DNA of 64,000 nt, from positions 1,054,001-1,118,000 of the forward strand of contig NZ_PVBT01000001.1 of the NCBI RefSeq assembly GCF_002980555.1. Reading direction: 5' to 3'. Position 1 is the first letter of the stretch; every line of letters begins with the position of its first letter. Source of the DNA: Phyllobacterium myrsinacearum (lineage in GTDB: Bacteria; Pseudomonadota; Alphaproteobacteria; Rhizobiales; Rhizobiaceae). Position numbers and translations under genes: made by a program. Positions 26,685 to 39,911 of the stretch are shown here, one piece after another. The notes under the pieces are model-generated. The model was not told where the DNA came from, ran no database searches, and was given only the letters and a program-made list of their open reading frames with translations.

Positions 26685-27431
26685 ATGGCGCTTGATGTAT
26701 CCTATCTGACCGCTGCCGGTGCCGGTGCGCTGTCCTTTCTCTCCCCCTGTGTGCTGCCGCTGGTGCCGCCTTATCTCTGCTACATGGCTGGCGTGACCGT
26801 GGAGGATTTCCGTTCCGATCAGCCCGCGGCCCGTGTGTCGCCGGTGCGGCAGGCGCTGTTGCTGTCGTCATTTTGCTTCGTTCTCGGTTTTTCGACTGTT
26901 TTCGTGCTTCTCGGGGCGGGCGCGTCGACGATCGGCGGACTGCTGCGCATGTGGCAGCAGGAGATCGCCATTGCCGCCGGTGTCGTCATCATCCTGATGG
27001 GGCTGAATTTCCTCGGCGTGTTCCGCCTTGCCTTTTTGTCGCGTGAAGCGCGGTTCCAGACGAAAGGCAAGCCGGCAAATCCGCTGGCTGCCTATGTCAT
27101 GGGGCTGGCCTTCGCCTTTGGCTGGACACCCTGCATCGGGCCGGTTCTCGGGCCGATCCTCGCCCTTGCGGGCGGCCGCGATACGGTTTCCGACGGGGCG
27201 CTGCTGCTGGCGATCTATTCGCTTGGCCTTGGCATTCCCTTCATCATCGCCGCACTGTTTTCCGGTTACTTCATGCGGTTCCTCACGCGCTTCCGCATGC
27301 ATCTCGGCAAGGTGGAAAAGGTGATGGGCGGCCTTCTGGTCATCACCGGCGTGCTGTTCCTGACCGGTGGATTGCAGACATTCTCTTTCTGGCTGCTTGA
27401 AACATTTCCCATCCTTGGCCAACTCGGCTAA
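26685..27431 (+). CDS. ccdA: Cytochrome c biogenesis protein CcdA (thiol electron conduit)
   Basis: A 248-residue membrane protein with six helices that moves reducing equivalents from cytoplasmic thioredoxin to periplasmic thiol proteins used in cytochrome c maturation. The two redox cysteines sit in SFLSPCVLPLVPPYL (helix 1) and FGWTPCIGPVLGPIL (helix 4), each in the proline-rich family context. Length and topology match CcdA rather than full DsbD, which has extra periplasmic domains. AAGGAG lies 5 bases before the ATG. It stands alone between tRNA-Lys and glmU. Confidence 0.96.
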   Translation: MALDVSYLTAAGAGALSFLSPCVLPLVPPYLCYMAGVTVEDFRSDQPAARVSPVRQALLLSSFCFVLGFSTVFVLLGAGASTIGGLLRMWQQEIAIAAGVVIILMGLNFLGVFRLAFLSREARFQTKGKPANPLAAYVMGLAFAFGWTPCIGPVLGPILALAGGRDTVSDGALLLAIYSLGLGIPFIIAALFSGYFMRFLTRFRMHLGKVEKVMGGLLVITGVLFLTGGLQTFSFWLLETFPILGQLG

Positions 27432-27524
27432 AGAAACGGAACTTGTTCATGCATTGGCAACCGGGATTATGCCACGATCGGGCGTAAAACTGTGTCGAGC
27501 CAAAACGGATCCGGAATTCTGACA

Positions 27525-28889
27525 ATGACATCACGTACCTGCCTCTCGGTCATTCTTGCCGCCGGTGAGGGCACGCGCATGAAATCAGCGCTGCCGAAAG
27601 TGCTTCATCCGATCGCCGGTCTGCCTATCGTTGCCCATGTGGCAAAGGCGGTTCACAGCGCCGGGGGCAGCGATATCGCGCTGGTTGTCGGCCGCGGCGC
27701 CGATGCGGTGCGCGACGCGGTGCAATCGGTGGTTTCCCATGTCACGGTGCACGAACAGACCGAACGGCTCGGCACCGCCCACGCGGTGCTGGCTGCCCGC
27801 GATGCGATCGCGCGCGGCTATGACGATATCCTCGTCGTCTTTGGCGACACCCCGCTCATTGAAACTGCAGCCTTGGATAGGGCACGCGCCAAATTGGCCC
27901 GGGGTGCCGATGTCGTCGTCATGGGCTTCCGGCCGGACAATCCTACGGGTTACGGGCGTCTGATCGAGAAAGACGGCAAGCTGATCGCCATCCGCGAAGA
28001 CAAGGATGCCAGCGACGACGAGAAAAAGATCGGTTTCTGCAATGGCGGCCTGATGGCCTTGCGCGGCGACAGTGCGCTGCAACTGCTGGACAAGGTCACC
28101 AACGCCAATGCCAAGGGCGAATATTATCTGACGGATGTGGTTGAAATCGGCAATGCGCTGGGAAAATCCGTCATTGCCATCGATATCGCCGTCGACAATG
28201 TCATCGGCATCAACACCCGTGTCGAACTGGCGGAAGCCGAAGCCATCTGGCAGAACCGGAAACGGCGGGCGATGATGCTCGCCGGTGTCAGCATGCAGGC
28301 ACCGGAAACCGTGTTTTTTGCGCATGACACCTTGATCGAGGCGGATGCGATGCTCGAACCGCATATTGTTTTCGGCCCGGGCGTGTCGGTTGCAACAGGC
28401 GCCGTCATTCACGCTTTTTCGCATCTGGAATGGGCAAAGGTGGGGCCGGGCGCCAATGTCGGCCCGTTCGCGCGCCTGCGTCCGGGTGCCGATCTTGCCG
28501 CCAATGCCAAGGTCGGAAATTTCGTCGAGGTCAAGAACACCAGGATCGGTGTTGGCGCCAAGGTCAGCCATTTGACCTATCTGGGTGATGCCACCGTGGG
28601 CGCCGATGCCAATATCGGTGCCGGAACCATCACCTGCAATTACGATGGCTATAACAAGGCTTTGACGGAGATCGGCGCCGGTGCTTTTATCGGTTCCAAC
28701 ACGTCGCTGGTTGCGCCGGTGTCGGTTGGTGACAATGCCTACGTCGCATCGGGCAGCGTGATTACGCAGAATGTCCCGGCGGACGCGCTGGCGTTTGGCC
28801 GGGCGCATCAGGTCAACAAGGAAGGCCGGGCGGTTCAGCTGCGCGCAGGCTATGCCGCGCAGAAAAAAGCCAGGAAAGCAGCGGAATAA
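27525..28889 (+). CDS. glmU: Bifunctional N-acetylglucosamine-1-phosphate uridyltransferase / glucosamine-1-phosphate acetyltransferase
   Basis: Makes UDP-N-acetylglucosamine for peptidoglycan and LPS in two steps. The N-terminal Rossmann-like uridyltransferase has [11 protein letters not shown], and the C-terminal half is a left-handed beta-helix of hexapeptide repeats ([19 protein letters not shown] region) with the catalytic His/Lys context [14 protein letters not shown]. The start chosen is ATG 27525, giving 454 residues like other GlmU; a GTG at 27492 would add 11 residues. It is followed after 106 bases by glmS, so two steps of the amino-sugar pathway are adjacent. Confidence 0.97.
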   Translation: MTSRTCLSVILAAGEGTRMKSALPKVLHPIAGLPIVAHVAKAVHSAGGSDIALVVGRGADAVRDAVQSVVSHVTVHEQTERLGTAHAVLAARDAIARGYDDILVVFGDTPLIETAALDRARAKLARGADVVVMGFRPDNPTGYGRLIEKDGKLIAIREDKDASDDEKKIGFCNGGLMALRGDSALQLLDKVTNANAKGEYYLTDVVEIGNALGKSVIAIDIAVDNVIGINTRVELAEAEAIWQNRKRRAMMLAGVSMQAPETVFFAHDTLIEADAMLEPHIVFGPGVSVATGAVIHAFSHLEWAKVGPGANVGPFARLRPGADLAANAKVGNFVEVKNTRIGVGAKVSHLTYLGDATVGADANIGAGTITCNYDGYNKALTEIGAGAFIGSNTSLVAPVSVGDNAYVASGSVITQNVPADALAFGRAHQVNKEGRAVQLRAGYAAQKKARKAAE

Positions 28890-28995
28890 CGCATTGGCAG
28901 TTCATGCCAGACATTGAAACGGAATTTGACTTCCTGCCGGGACATATTCGCCTGAGGCAGGTTGAAATCGAGACCCTGAGCCATCGGAGCTTTTT

Positions 28996-30819
28996 ATGTG
29001 CGGTATTGTAGGAATTATCGGACGCGAGCAGGTTGCGCCTTTGCTGGTGGACGCGCTGAAACGCTTGGAATATCGCGGTTATGATTCCGCCGGGGTTGCA
29101 ACGCTGGACGGAGGTGTTCTCGACCGGCGGCGCGCCGAAGGCAAACTGGTCAATCTCGATACGCTGCTGAAGGATCAGCCGCTTTCCGGTACCATCGGCA
29201 TCGGCCACACGCGCTGGGCCACGCATGGCGCGCCAACCGTGCGCAATGCCCACCCGCACACCACGCCGCGCCTTGCCGTCATTCACAACGGCATCATCGA
29301 GAATTTTGCCGAGCTGCGCAGCATGCTGGAAAAGGACGGCTACGTCTTCGAGACCGAAACCGATACTGAAACCGTGGCGCATCTGGTCACACGTGCGCTC
29401 GATCGCGGCCTTGCTCCGGTCGAAGCCGTTCGCCAGACTTTGCCGCAGCTGCGCGGTGCCTTTGCCATTGCCATCATGTTCAAGGGCGAAGACGACCTGC
29501 TGATCGCGGCGCGCAACGGCCCACCGCTTGCGGTCGGTTATGGCGACGGCGAGATGTATCTGGGCTCGGACGCCATCGCGCTTGCCCCTTTCACCGACCG
29601 CCTGTCCTATCTGGAGGACGGTGACTGGGCCGTGCTGACGCGCAAGGGCGTGGTGATCTATGACGAGACCGGTGCAACCGTGCAGCGCCGCATCGAAAAA
29701 TCAGCCGGTACGGCGTTTCTCGTCAGCAAAGGCAATCACCGGCACTTCATGGAAAAGGAAATCCACGAGCAGCCCGAGGTGATTTCCCATACGCTGGCCA
29801 ATTATCTCGATTTTTCCAAGGGCACGGTCCGCAGCAATGCGGCGCCCGTGGATTTTGCCAGGATCGACCGGATTGCGGCCTCCGCCTGCGGAACGGCCTA
29901 CTACGCCGGACTGATCGGCAAATACTGGTTCGAACACATTGCGCGGCTTCCCGTCGATATCGATGTGGCCTCGGAATTCCGTTACCGCGAAATGCCCCTG
30001 TCCAAGGACAGCCTGGCGCTGTTTGTCTCCCAGTCCGGCGAAACCGCCGATACGCTGGCGTCGCTGCGCTACTGCAAGCAGCAGGGACTGACCATCGGTT
30101 CGGTGGTCAATGTGCGGGAATCGACCATGGCGCGCGAGTCGGACACCATCTTCCCGACCTTGGCCGGTCCGGAAGTCGGCGTTGCCTCCACCAAGGCGTT
30201 CACCTGCCAGTTGTCGGTGCTTGCATCGCTGGCGGTTATTGCCGGCAAGATGCGCGGGACCATTTCGGAAGACGACGAGCGGCGTCTGGTGCATGAACTG
30301 TCAGAAATTCCGCGCTATGCCACGCAGGCTTTGAAGCTTGAGCAGCAGATCGAGGCGATCAGCCGCGATCTCTCGCAGGTCAAGCATGCGCTTTATCTCG
30401 GCCGCGGCACGAGTTTCCCGCTGGCGCTGGAAGGCGCGCTGAAGCTGAAGGAAATTTCCTACATTCATGCGGAAGGGTATGCGGCGGGCGAGTTGAAGCA
30501 CGGCCCGATCGCGCTGATCGATGAATCCATGCCGGTCATCGTCATTGCCCCCTATGATCACTGGTTTGAAAAGACCGTATCGAACATGCAGGAAGTGGCG
30601 GCGCGCGGCGGCAAGATCATCCTGATCACCGATGAGCGCGGCGCGGCGGCAAGCACGCTGAAAACCATGCATACGGTCATTCTGCCGGATATGCCCGAAA
30701 TCATCACGCCGATCATTTATGCGCTGCCGATCCAGATGCTGGCCTATTACACGGCTGTCTTCATGGGAACGGACGTCGACCAGCCGCGCAATCTGGCAAA
30801 ATCGGTCACGGTTGAATGA
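28996..30819 (+). CDS. glmS: Glutamine-fructose-6-phosphate aminotransferase (isomerising)
   Basis: Forms glucosamine-6-phosphate from fructose-6-phosphate and glutamine, the entry step to UDP-GlcNAc. The 607-residue protein has the N-terminal glutaminase domain with nucleophile Cys2 (MCGIVGIIG), GIGHTRWATHG and HNGIIEN, followed by two SIS isomerase domains (FVSQSGETADTL, GRGTSFPLALEGALKLKE) and the C-terminal PRNLAKSVTVE. GGAG lies 6 bases before the ATG. No glmS ribozyme is expected or seen. It ends one base before the convergent recG. Confidence 0.98.
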   Translation: MCGIVGIIGREQVAPLLVDALKRLEYRGYDSAGVATLDGGVLDRRRAEGKLVNLDTLLKDQPLSGTIGIGHTRWATHGAPTVRNAHPHTTPRLAVIHNGIIENFAELRSMLEKDGYVFETETDTETVAHLVTRALDRGLAPVEAVRQTLPQLRGAFAIAIMFKGEDDLLIAARNGPPLAVGYGDGEMYLGSDAIALAPFTDRLSYLEDGDWAVLTRKGVVIYDETGATVQRRIEKSAGTAFLVSKGNHRHFMEKEIHEQPEVISHTLANYLDFSKGTVRSNAAPVDFARIDRIAASACGTAYYAGLIGKYWFEHIARLPVDIDVASEFRYREMPLSKDSLALFVSQSGETADTLASLRYCKQQGLTIGSVVNVRESTMARESDTIFPTLAGPEVGVASTKAFTCQLSVLASLAVIAGKMRGTISEDDERRLVHELSEIPRYATQALKLEQQIEAISRDLSQVKHALYLGRGTSFPLALEGALKLKEISYIHAEGYAAGELKHGPIALIDESMPVIVIAPYDHWFEKTVSNMQEVAARGGKIILITDERGAAASTLKTMHTVILPDMPEIITPIIYALPIQMLAYYTAVFMGTDVDQPRNLAKSVTVE

Positions 30820-30820
30820 T

Positions 30821-32929
30821 TCACCCGGCGCGAAGCAGCCGGACGGCTTCATCGCGCTCGAAGAGATAGAGCAGGACGCGCAGGGCTTCGCCGCGCGCGC
30901 TCTGCAGTTCCGGGTCGCGCCCGAGAATATAGCGCGCATCTTTCCTGGCGATTTCGAGCAGCTCCTGATGCGCCTCGATGCTGGCGAGGCGAAAGCCCGG
31001 CGTGCCGGATTGGCGGGTGCCCAGCAATTCGCCTTCGCCGCGCAGCTTCAGGTCTTCCTCGGCAATGCGGAAGCCGTCTTCGGTCTCGCGCATGATTTCC
31101 AGCCGCGCCCGCGCCACGTCGCCGAGCGGGCCCTTGTAGAGCAGGAGGCAGGTTGACGGCTTGTCGCCACGCCCGACACGCCCGCGCAGCTGATGCAGCT
31201 GGGCAAGACCGAACCGTTCCGCATGTTCAATGACGATGATCGTTGCATCGGGCACATCCACGCCCACTTCAATGACTGTGGTTGCAATCAGCAGACGCGT
31301 CTCGCCGTTCTTGAAGGCCAGCATGGCGGCGTCTTTCTCCGCGCCGGTCATGCGGCCGTGGACGAGGCCGATCTGATTACCCAGCAAGGGCTGCAGCGAC
31401 TGGAAGCGTTCTTCGGCTGAAACCAGGTCGACCAATTCGGATTCTTCGACCAGCGGGCAGATCCAGTAGATTTTCTGGCCGTCGGCGATGGCGCGGCGCA
31501 TGCGGTCCACCAACTCGCTCAGACGCTCCATCGGTAGAATGGCGGTGGTGATCGGCCGGCGTCCGGCGGGCTTTTCCGTCAGTTTTGACACGTCCATGTC
31601 GCCAAAGGCGGTCAGAACCAGCGTGCGCGGAATGGGCGTTGCTGTCATGACCAGCATATCAGGCGCGGATCCCTTGGACTGAAGCAACAGCCGTTGATGC
31701 ACACCGAAACGATGCTGTTCATCAATGATTACAAAGACAAGATCGTGGTAGTTCACCTTTTCCTGGAAGAGCGCATGCGTCCCGATGACGATGTGGATGG
31801 CGCCGGAACGCAGGCCGTCAAGAATATCCTCGCGCTCGCGGCCCTTTTCCCGGCCGGTCAGCAGGGCTGTGCGCAGGCCTGCCTTGGCGGCGAGCGGCGC
31901 AATGGTGGCATAGTGCTGCCGGGCCAGAACCTCGGTCGGCACCATCAGGGCGGATTGGCCGCCGGATTCGGCCGCATGCGCCATAGCCAAAAGGCCGACG
32001 ATGGTTTTGCCCGAACCAACGTCACCTTGCAAAAGCCGGAGCATGCGTTCCGGCTGGCGCAGGTCAGCGATAATCTCCTTGATCGCCTGTTGCTGGCTGC
32101 CCGTCAGGTCATAGGGCAAGGCTTCAATGACCTTGGCTTTCAGGCTGCCGTCGCCCTCCAGCTTGCGGCCGGACAGCCGGCGGGTTTTCAGGCGCACGAG
32201 CGCGAGAGCAAGCTGGCCTGCCAGAAACTCGTCATAGGCAAGCCGCTGGCGTGCGGGATGATCCAGTGCGATATCGGAGGGATCCTGCGGGCGATGAATC
32301 GTTTCAAGCGCCTGCCGGTGCGCGGGAAAACCATGTTTTGCCAGCACGGGCGCCTCGATCCACTCGGGCATTTCCGGTGTGCGTGCCAGCGCTTCATGTA
32401 TGCCGCGTGCCAGCACCTTGGGCGACAGCCCGGCCGTCAGCGGATAAACCGGTTCAACCAGAGGCAGCGACGCTGCATCGGCGATGCCGGCGATATGGTC
32501 GGGGTGAACCATGCTCGGGCGGCCGTTGAACCATTCAATGCGGCCGGAGACGATAACGGTTTCGCCGACCGGCATGATATTTTCCAGCCAGGGGCGCTTG
32601 GCATGAAAGAAGACAAGGCCAATTTCGCCGGTATCGTCATGCGCAAAAACCCGGTGCGGTACGTTGCTTCGTCCGCTCGGTGCCGGCTGGTGCCGGTCGA
32701 TACGCACTTCCAGCGTCACGATGGCACCCTCCGGCGCATGGGCGATGCCGGGGCGATTGCGCCGGTCAATGACACTGTTGGGCGGCAGGTAGACCAGATT
32801 GCCGACCCGCGGTTCGGTTCCGGGTGGCTGTGTTCCCAGCAGCGTGGCAAGCAGACCCGTCACTTTCGGCCCGATGCCGGGCAGCGAGCGGACGGAAGCA
32901 AAAAGGGGATCAAGCAATGAAGGACGCAT
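30821..32929 (-). CDS. recG: ATP-dependent DNA helicase RecG
   Basis: A 702-residue branched-DNA translocase that remodels stalled forks and Holliday junctions. An N-terminal wedge/OB region (residues about 1-270) precedes the SF2 motor: Walker A LLQGDVGSGKT, DEQH box VIIDEQHRFG, TATPIPRTL, and the C-terminal RGRVGRGDKPSTCLLL motif VI. The TRG-like helical hairpin follows (GEGELLGTRQSG). Length is normal. It is transcribed away from sdhE-mfd, so two repair translocases lie back to back around sdhE. Confidence 0.97.
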   Translation of the reverse strand: MRPSLLDPLFASVRSLPGIGPKVTGLLATLLGTQPPGTEPRVGNLVYLPPNSVIDRRNRPGIAHAPEGAIVTLEVRIDRHQPAPSGRSNVPHRVFAHDDTGEIGLVFFHAKRPWLENIMPVGETVIVSGRIEWFNGRPSMVHPDHIAGIADAASLPLVEPVYPLTAGLSPKVLARGIHEALARTPEMPEWIEAPVLAKHGFPAHRQALETIHRPQDPSDIALDHPARQRLAYDEFLAGQLALALVRLKTRRLSGRKLEGDGSLKAKVIEALPYDLTGSQQQAIKEIIADLRQPERMLRLLQGDVGSGKTIVGLLAMAHAAESGGQSALMVPTEVLARQHYATIAPLAAKAGLRTALLTGREKGREREDILDGLRSGAIHIVIGTHALFQEKVNYHDLVFVIIDEQHRFGVHQRLLLQSKGSAPDMLVMTATPIPRTLVLTAFGDMDVSKLTEKPAGRRPITTAILPMERLSELVDRMRRAIADGQKIYWICPLVEESELVDLVSAEERFQSLQPLLGNQIGLVHGRMTGAEKDAAMLAFKNGETRLLIATTVIEVGVDVPDATIIVIEHAERFGLAQLHQLRGRVGRGDKPSTCLLLYKGPLGDVARARLEIMRETEDGFRIAEEDLKLRGEGELLGTRQSGTPGFRLASIEAHQELLEIARKDARYILGRDPELQSARGEALRVLLYLFERDEAVRLLRAG

Positions 32930-33059
32930 TCCCTAGGTTTAACGCGTTCATAATGCGTTGCAAGGCTGACATCGTCGGCAAGGCGCGCTATACCCAGCCG
33001 CAATCCTTTGGCTTCCCGCCCACCGAAGCCTTTTCACGATATTTCAAGGGAGACTGTCC

Positions 33060-33347
33060 ATGACCGGAAGCAGTCGTTCAACAGTTGATCTGCCGCCAAG
33101 ACAGCGCAAAATCCTCTTCCGTTCCTGGCATCGCGGCATGCGCGAGATGGATCTGATTCTCGGACAGTTCGCCGATGCGCACATCGAAAGCCTGACGGAG
33201 GCGGAACTCGACCAGTATGAAGCGCTGATGGAAGCGCTCGACCGCGACCTTCTGAAATGGGTTACCGGGGAGGCTGAGGTTCCCGAAGAATTCAATACGC
33301 CGATCTTTCACAGGATTCTGGCTTCCCGCAACGCAATGAAATTCTGA
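33060..33347 (+). CDS. sdhE: FAD assembly factor SdhE (succinate dehydrogenase assembly factor 2)
   Basis: A 95-residue helical protein that promotes covalent flavinylation of the SdhA subunit of succinate dehydrogenase. The diagnostic RGxxE motif is present in RSWHRGMREMD, near residue 25. It is followed after only 6 bases by mfd and is probably cotranscribed. ATG 33060 has a GGAG-type site upstream. Confidence 0.93.
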   Translation: MTGSSRSTVDLPPRQRKILFRSWHRGMREMDLILGQFADAHIESLTEAELDQYEALMEALDRDLLKWVTGEAEVPEEFNTPIFHRILASRNAMKF

Positions 33348-33353
33348 TCAGAC

Positions 33354-36851
<3,498 letters not shown>

Positions 36852-36877
36852 CGGCCAGTCTCCACCGGCGCTTCATA

Positions 36878-37543
36878 TCAGGTCGGGCGGGGTTCGAAAC
36901 CGTCGGCTGTCTGGCGGATGGCATCGGCCAGCGCGTCGGCGGACTGTGCGCCCATAACAGCGTATTTCTGATCCAGGATGAAGCAGGGCACGCCGCGCAC
37001 GCCGATCTGGTTGGCGGTGTCGATTTCCTGGCGCACGCCAACGCTGTCCGCATCGGTCGGCAGCAGGCTCGCGACGATAGCGCTGTCCATGCCGCCTTCT
37101 TCAGCTGCTTCGATCAGCACCTGATGGTCGCCGATGTTCTTTCCCTGTTCAAAATAATAGGAAAAGAGAATGCCGACGATCTTGTCCTGGATATCGGGAC
37201 CGGCCTGCGAGGCCCAGCGGATCAGGCGATGCGCGTCGAGTGTATTGGGGGCGATCTCGATCGCCTCGAAGTCGAACTCGATGCCTTCTTCCTTGCCGAG
37301 TTCGATCAATTGCTGATGCACTTCAAAAATCCGGTCCGAGCTGCCGAATTTCTCGGTCATGTAGCGGTTGCGGTCCTTGCCCTGCTTCGGCAGCGTCGGA
37401 TCGAGCTGAAACGGGCGCCAGTTGACCGTCACGTCCAGGTCGGGATTGAGGGCGAGGGCGCTTTCCAGCCGCTTGCGGCCGACAAAGCACCAGGGGCAGA
37501 CAACATCCGACACAACGTCGATGGTAAATTTCTTTTCGGTCAT
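36878..37543 (-). CDS. DsbA-family (FrnE-like) thioredoxin-fold oxidoreductase
   Basis: A 221-residue protein of the DsbA superfamily, FrnE/2-hydroxychromene-2-carboxylate isomerase-like branch. The active-site CPWC is in VVSDVVCPWCFVGRKRL near residue 16. The helical insertion and the cis-Pro loop GVRGVPCFILDQKYAVMGAQ (a third Cys there) complete the fold. There is no signal peptide, so it is cytoplasmic, unlike true DsbA. The start chosen is ATG 37543 (TEKKFTIDVV); upstream in-frame codons to 37639 look non-coding. It lies 10 bases downstream of a peptide-binding protein gene and may be cotranscribed. Confidence 0.92.
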   Translation of the reverse strand: MTEKKFTIDVVSDVVCPWCFVGRKRLESALALNPDLDVTVNWRPFQLDPTLPKQGKDRNRYMTEKFGSSDRIFEVHQQLIELGKEEGIEFDFEAIEIAPNTLDAHRLIRWASQAGPDIQDKIVGILFSYYFEQGKNIGDHQVLIEAAEEGGMDSAIVASLLPTDADSVGVRQEIDTANQIGVRGVPCFILDQKYAVMGAQSADALADAIRQTADGFEPRPT

Positions 37544-37553
37544 GATGTTCAAC

Positions 37554-39371
37554 CTATCGTTTGTCAGACCACCACGTCTGAAGCTGGTAGCCGTTGAGAG
37601 ATGTCTTGTCCGGGTGTTGCAGATGCGCCCAATAGGCAATCCATTGCTCGGGCTGGTAGTAAATCGGCACCATATAATGGCCGGAGATCAGCACTCTGTC
37701 GAGGGCACGCACGATGCTGACAAACTCCGCCTGGCCGTGGACGGCAAGCATCTTGTCAATCAGCGCGTCGACAACCGGGTCGGCAACACCGGCATAGTTG
37801 AAGCTGCCCTCGATGTCCTTCGATTGGCTGCCCCAGCGGGCATATTGTTCATATCCCGGTGAGAGCGACCCGGAATAGGCGCCAAGAATGACATCATAAT
37901 CAAAGGTTTGCAGGCGTTTCTGATATTGCGCGTCATCGACCGTGCGGATCGTGACCGCGATACCGAGGCGTTCCAGCGTGCGTTTGTAGGCGATACCCAG
38001 CCGCTCTTCGGCCACGGAGCGCGTCAAAATTTCGAAACTCAGCGCATTGCCGTTCGGGTCGAGCATCTGCTCGTCCTTGATTGTGTAGCCGCGGCTGACC
38101 AGCAGATCGTAGGCGCGCTTCATTTCCTTGCGGTCGCGGCCCGAGCCATCCGTCATGGCAGGTTTGTAGGTGCCATCCATGACTTCAGGCAGGACCGTGT
38201 CGGGGAACGGGGCAAGAATCGCGCGTTCGGCCGCATCGGCGGGCTTTCCGAGCGCCGATAGTTCCGAACCCTGCCAATAGCTGGCCAGGCGCTGATAGCG
38301 TCCGGCATAGAGGTTGCGGTTGGTCCACTCAAAATCGAACATCAGGGCGAGCGCCTCGCGGACATACCGGTCCTTGAACTCGTCGCGGCGCGTGTTGAAG
38401 ACGAAACCATAGACATTGGCGGGTGAATGGGTCTCAAACGTCTTTTTGACCACGCGTCCGTCATTGAAGGCCGGAAAGCCGTAGGACGATGCCCACTTGT
38501 TGGGGTCGCCTTCCATGAACACGTCAAAAACGCCCTTCTTGAACGCCTCGAACTGCGCCTGCAGATTGCGGAAATATTCGACAGTGATCACGTCATAATT
38601 ATTGAAGCCGCGCCGGCTCGGCAAATCTGCCGCCCAGTAATTCGGATCGCGTTTGAAGACGATGCGCTGTCCCGGCTGCACCTGCGACACCACATAGGGG
38701 CCGCTGCCGACCGGGATGGCAAGCGGCGACCGGTCAAACGTGTCGGGGGCGACGGCGTGCTTCGGCAAAACAGGCATCAGCGCGAGAATGAGGGGAAATT
38801 CCCGGTTGGCCTGATCATTGAAGGTGATGCGGACACCGTGCTCGCCGACCTGTTCGATCTTCGAGATCAGTTTCATCCGCGTGTTGAAGGGCGGGCGCCC
38901 TTTCTCCGTCAGGAGATTAAAGGTGAAGATCACGTCATCCGGCGTGACAGGCTGGCCATCGGACCATTTGGCCTTGGGGTTCAGCGTGAATTCAACGAAT
39001 GTGCGTTCCTCGTTGGTTTCCACCTTCTCCGCCAGCAAGCCATACATGGTGAAGGGCTCGTCGGCGCTGCGCTGCATCAGCGTTTCGTAGACCAGATTGC
39101 CAAATTCGGGGTCGCCGAAAACGCCGCGCGCATAGGTGCGCATGCTCTTGATCAGAAAGGGGTTGAGGCTGTCGAATGTGCCCACCACGCCATAGGTTAT
39201 CGAGCCGCCCTTGGGCGCATCGGGATTCACATAGGGGAAATAGGGGTAATCAGCGGGCAGGGCAGGCTCGCCGCGCATGGCGATTCCATGTTTTGGCTCG
39301 GCCAGAACCGCGCTTGTCATCGAACAAGCCATGGTCAGCAGGGCCAGAATCTGGAAACTTTTCTTCAGCAT
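37554..39371 (-). CDS. Periplasmic oligopeptide-binding protein, YejA-like, without its ABC partners
   Basis: A 605-residue class C (SBP_bac_5) solute-binding protein with a Sec signal peptide (residues 1-24, AVLAEP). Family features: HGIAMRGEPALPADYPYFPYVNP (in part) near the mature N-terminus, which is characteristic of YejA-like proteins, then WSDGQPVTPDDVIFTF and SGPYVVSQVQPGQRIVFKRDP. YejA proteins serve the YejBEF importer of peptides such as microcin C and defensin-derived peptides. No permease or ATPase gene is present on either side, so it must use components encoded elsewhere. The downstream gene encodes a DsbA-family oxidoreductase. Confidence 0.93.
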   Translation of the reverse strand: MLKKSFQILALLTMACSMTSAVLAEPKHGIAMRGEPALPADYPYFPYVNPDAPKGGSITYGVVGTFDSLNPFLIKSMRTYARGVFGDPEFGNLVYETLMQRSADEPFTMYGLLAEKVETNEERTFVEFTLNPKAKWSDGQPVTPDDVIFTFNLLTEKGRPPFNTRMKLISKIEQVGEHGVRITFNDQANREFPLILALMPVLPKHAVAPDTFDRSPLAIPVGSGPYVVSQVQPGQRIVFKRDPNYWAADLPSRRGFNNYDVITVEYFRNLQAQFEAFKKGVFDVFMEGDPNKWASSYGFPAFNDGRVVKKTFETHSPANVYGFVFNTRRDEFKDRYVREALALMFDFEWTNRNLYAGRYQRLASYWQGSELSALGKPADAAERAILAPFPDTVLPEVMDGTYKPAMTDGSGRDRKEMKRAYDLLVSRGYTIKDEQMLDPNGNALSFEILTRSVAEERLGIAYKRTLERLGIAVTIRTVDDAQYQKRLQTFDYDVILGAYSGSLSPGYEQYARWGSQSKDIEGSFNYAGVADPVVDALIDKMLAVHGQAEFVSIVRALDRVLISGHYMVPIYYQPEQWIAYWAHLQHPDKTSLNGYQLQTWWSDKR

Positions 39372-39492
39372 CGTCTCAACCTTGTGGTCCCTTTGGCGGG
39401 ATTTTCCTTTGATTCGCCCACAAGATTACCATCTCGTGACGATTCTACGGCCAAAGGGGTGTAATCATCTTCCTGAAATGACAACAGAGCTA

Positions 39493-39523
39493 GGGTCAAG
39501 ACCCATTAATCTGGTCGAAATGG
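39493..39523 (+). repeat. Left terminal inverted repeat of the 264-bp element
   Basis: Thirty-one bases starting GGGTCAAGACCCATTAAT and ending CGAAATGG. They match the complement of 39726-39756 except at four positions. Confidence 0.7.
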
Positions 39524-39725
39524 TATGAGGCCATTTGTTCGGTTACAAGGAGCAAAGGCGAAGGCAATGTGGTTCATTGTCAAGCCTTTGCGACGATGAA
39601 GCCGGACAAATGGACCATATCCTCCGGACGCCGAAACGGCTGCAAGCTGCTGTGTCGAGCCGCTCGGCCGGGGGAAAGACCCCGCCCTTCGCGTCTCTCC
39701 TCGCATCTTCTTGCCGTTTCAGGCG

Positions 39726-39756
39726 CCATTTCGATCATGTTAATGGGGCTTGACCC
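39726..39756 (-). repeat. Right terminal inverted repeat of the 264-bp element
   Basis: Read on the minus strand it starts GGGTCAAGCCCCATTAAC and ends CGAAATGG. It is immediately followed on the plus strand by TA. Confidence 0.7.
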
Positions 39757-39911
39757 TAAAAGTAGTCTGGATTTGCATTAACATGCAGTGTAACACGGCG
39801 TTCGAGACGAAGGGTCACTCTGTTGCCTCATTTGGTAACCAATCCAGAGAAAGCAATTCTTAGTGATCAAGTTACACTTCGGATAAGTGCGCTGAAAGGA
39901 ACCAGTTGACC

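Larger units (their letters stand above)
39491..39758. mobile_element. 264-bp inverted-repeat-bounded element flanked by TA (MITE or IS remnant)
   Basis: Imperfect 31-bp terminal inverted repeats (27 of 31 identical) begin GGGTCAAG and end CTTGACCC, with a TA dinucleotide on each outer side, as in elements that duplicate TA on insertion (IS630/Tc1-mariner or IS5-type groups). About 200 bp lie between the repeats. I find no long coding frame there and no recognisable transposase remnant, so it is either a non-autonomous miniature element or the ends of a deleted insertion sequence. It sits in the 540-bp gap between the peptide-binding protein and ialB. Confidence 0.65.

Noticed and set aside
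39535-39781. Open frames inside the 264-bp element
   Set aside because: They have no similarity to transposases that I can see and no convincing start; the region is better explained as a non-coding miniature element.
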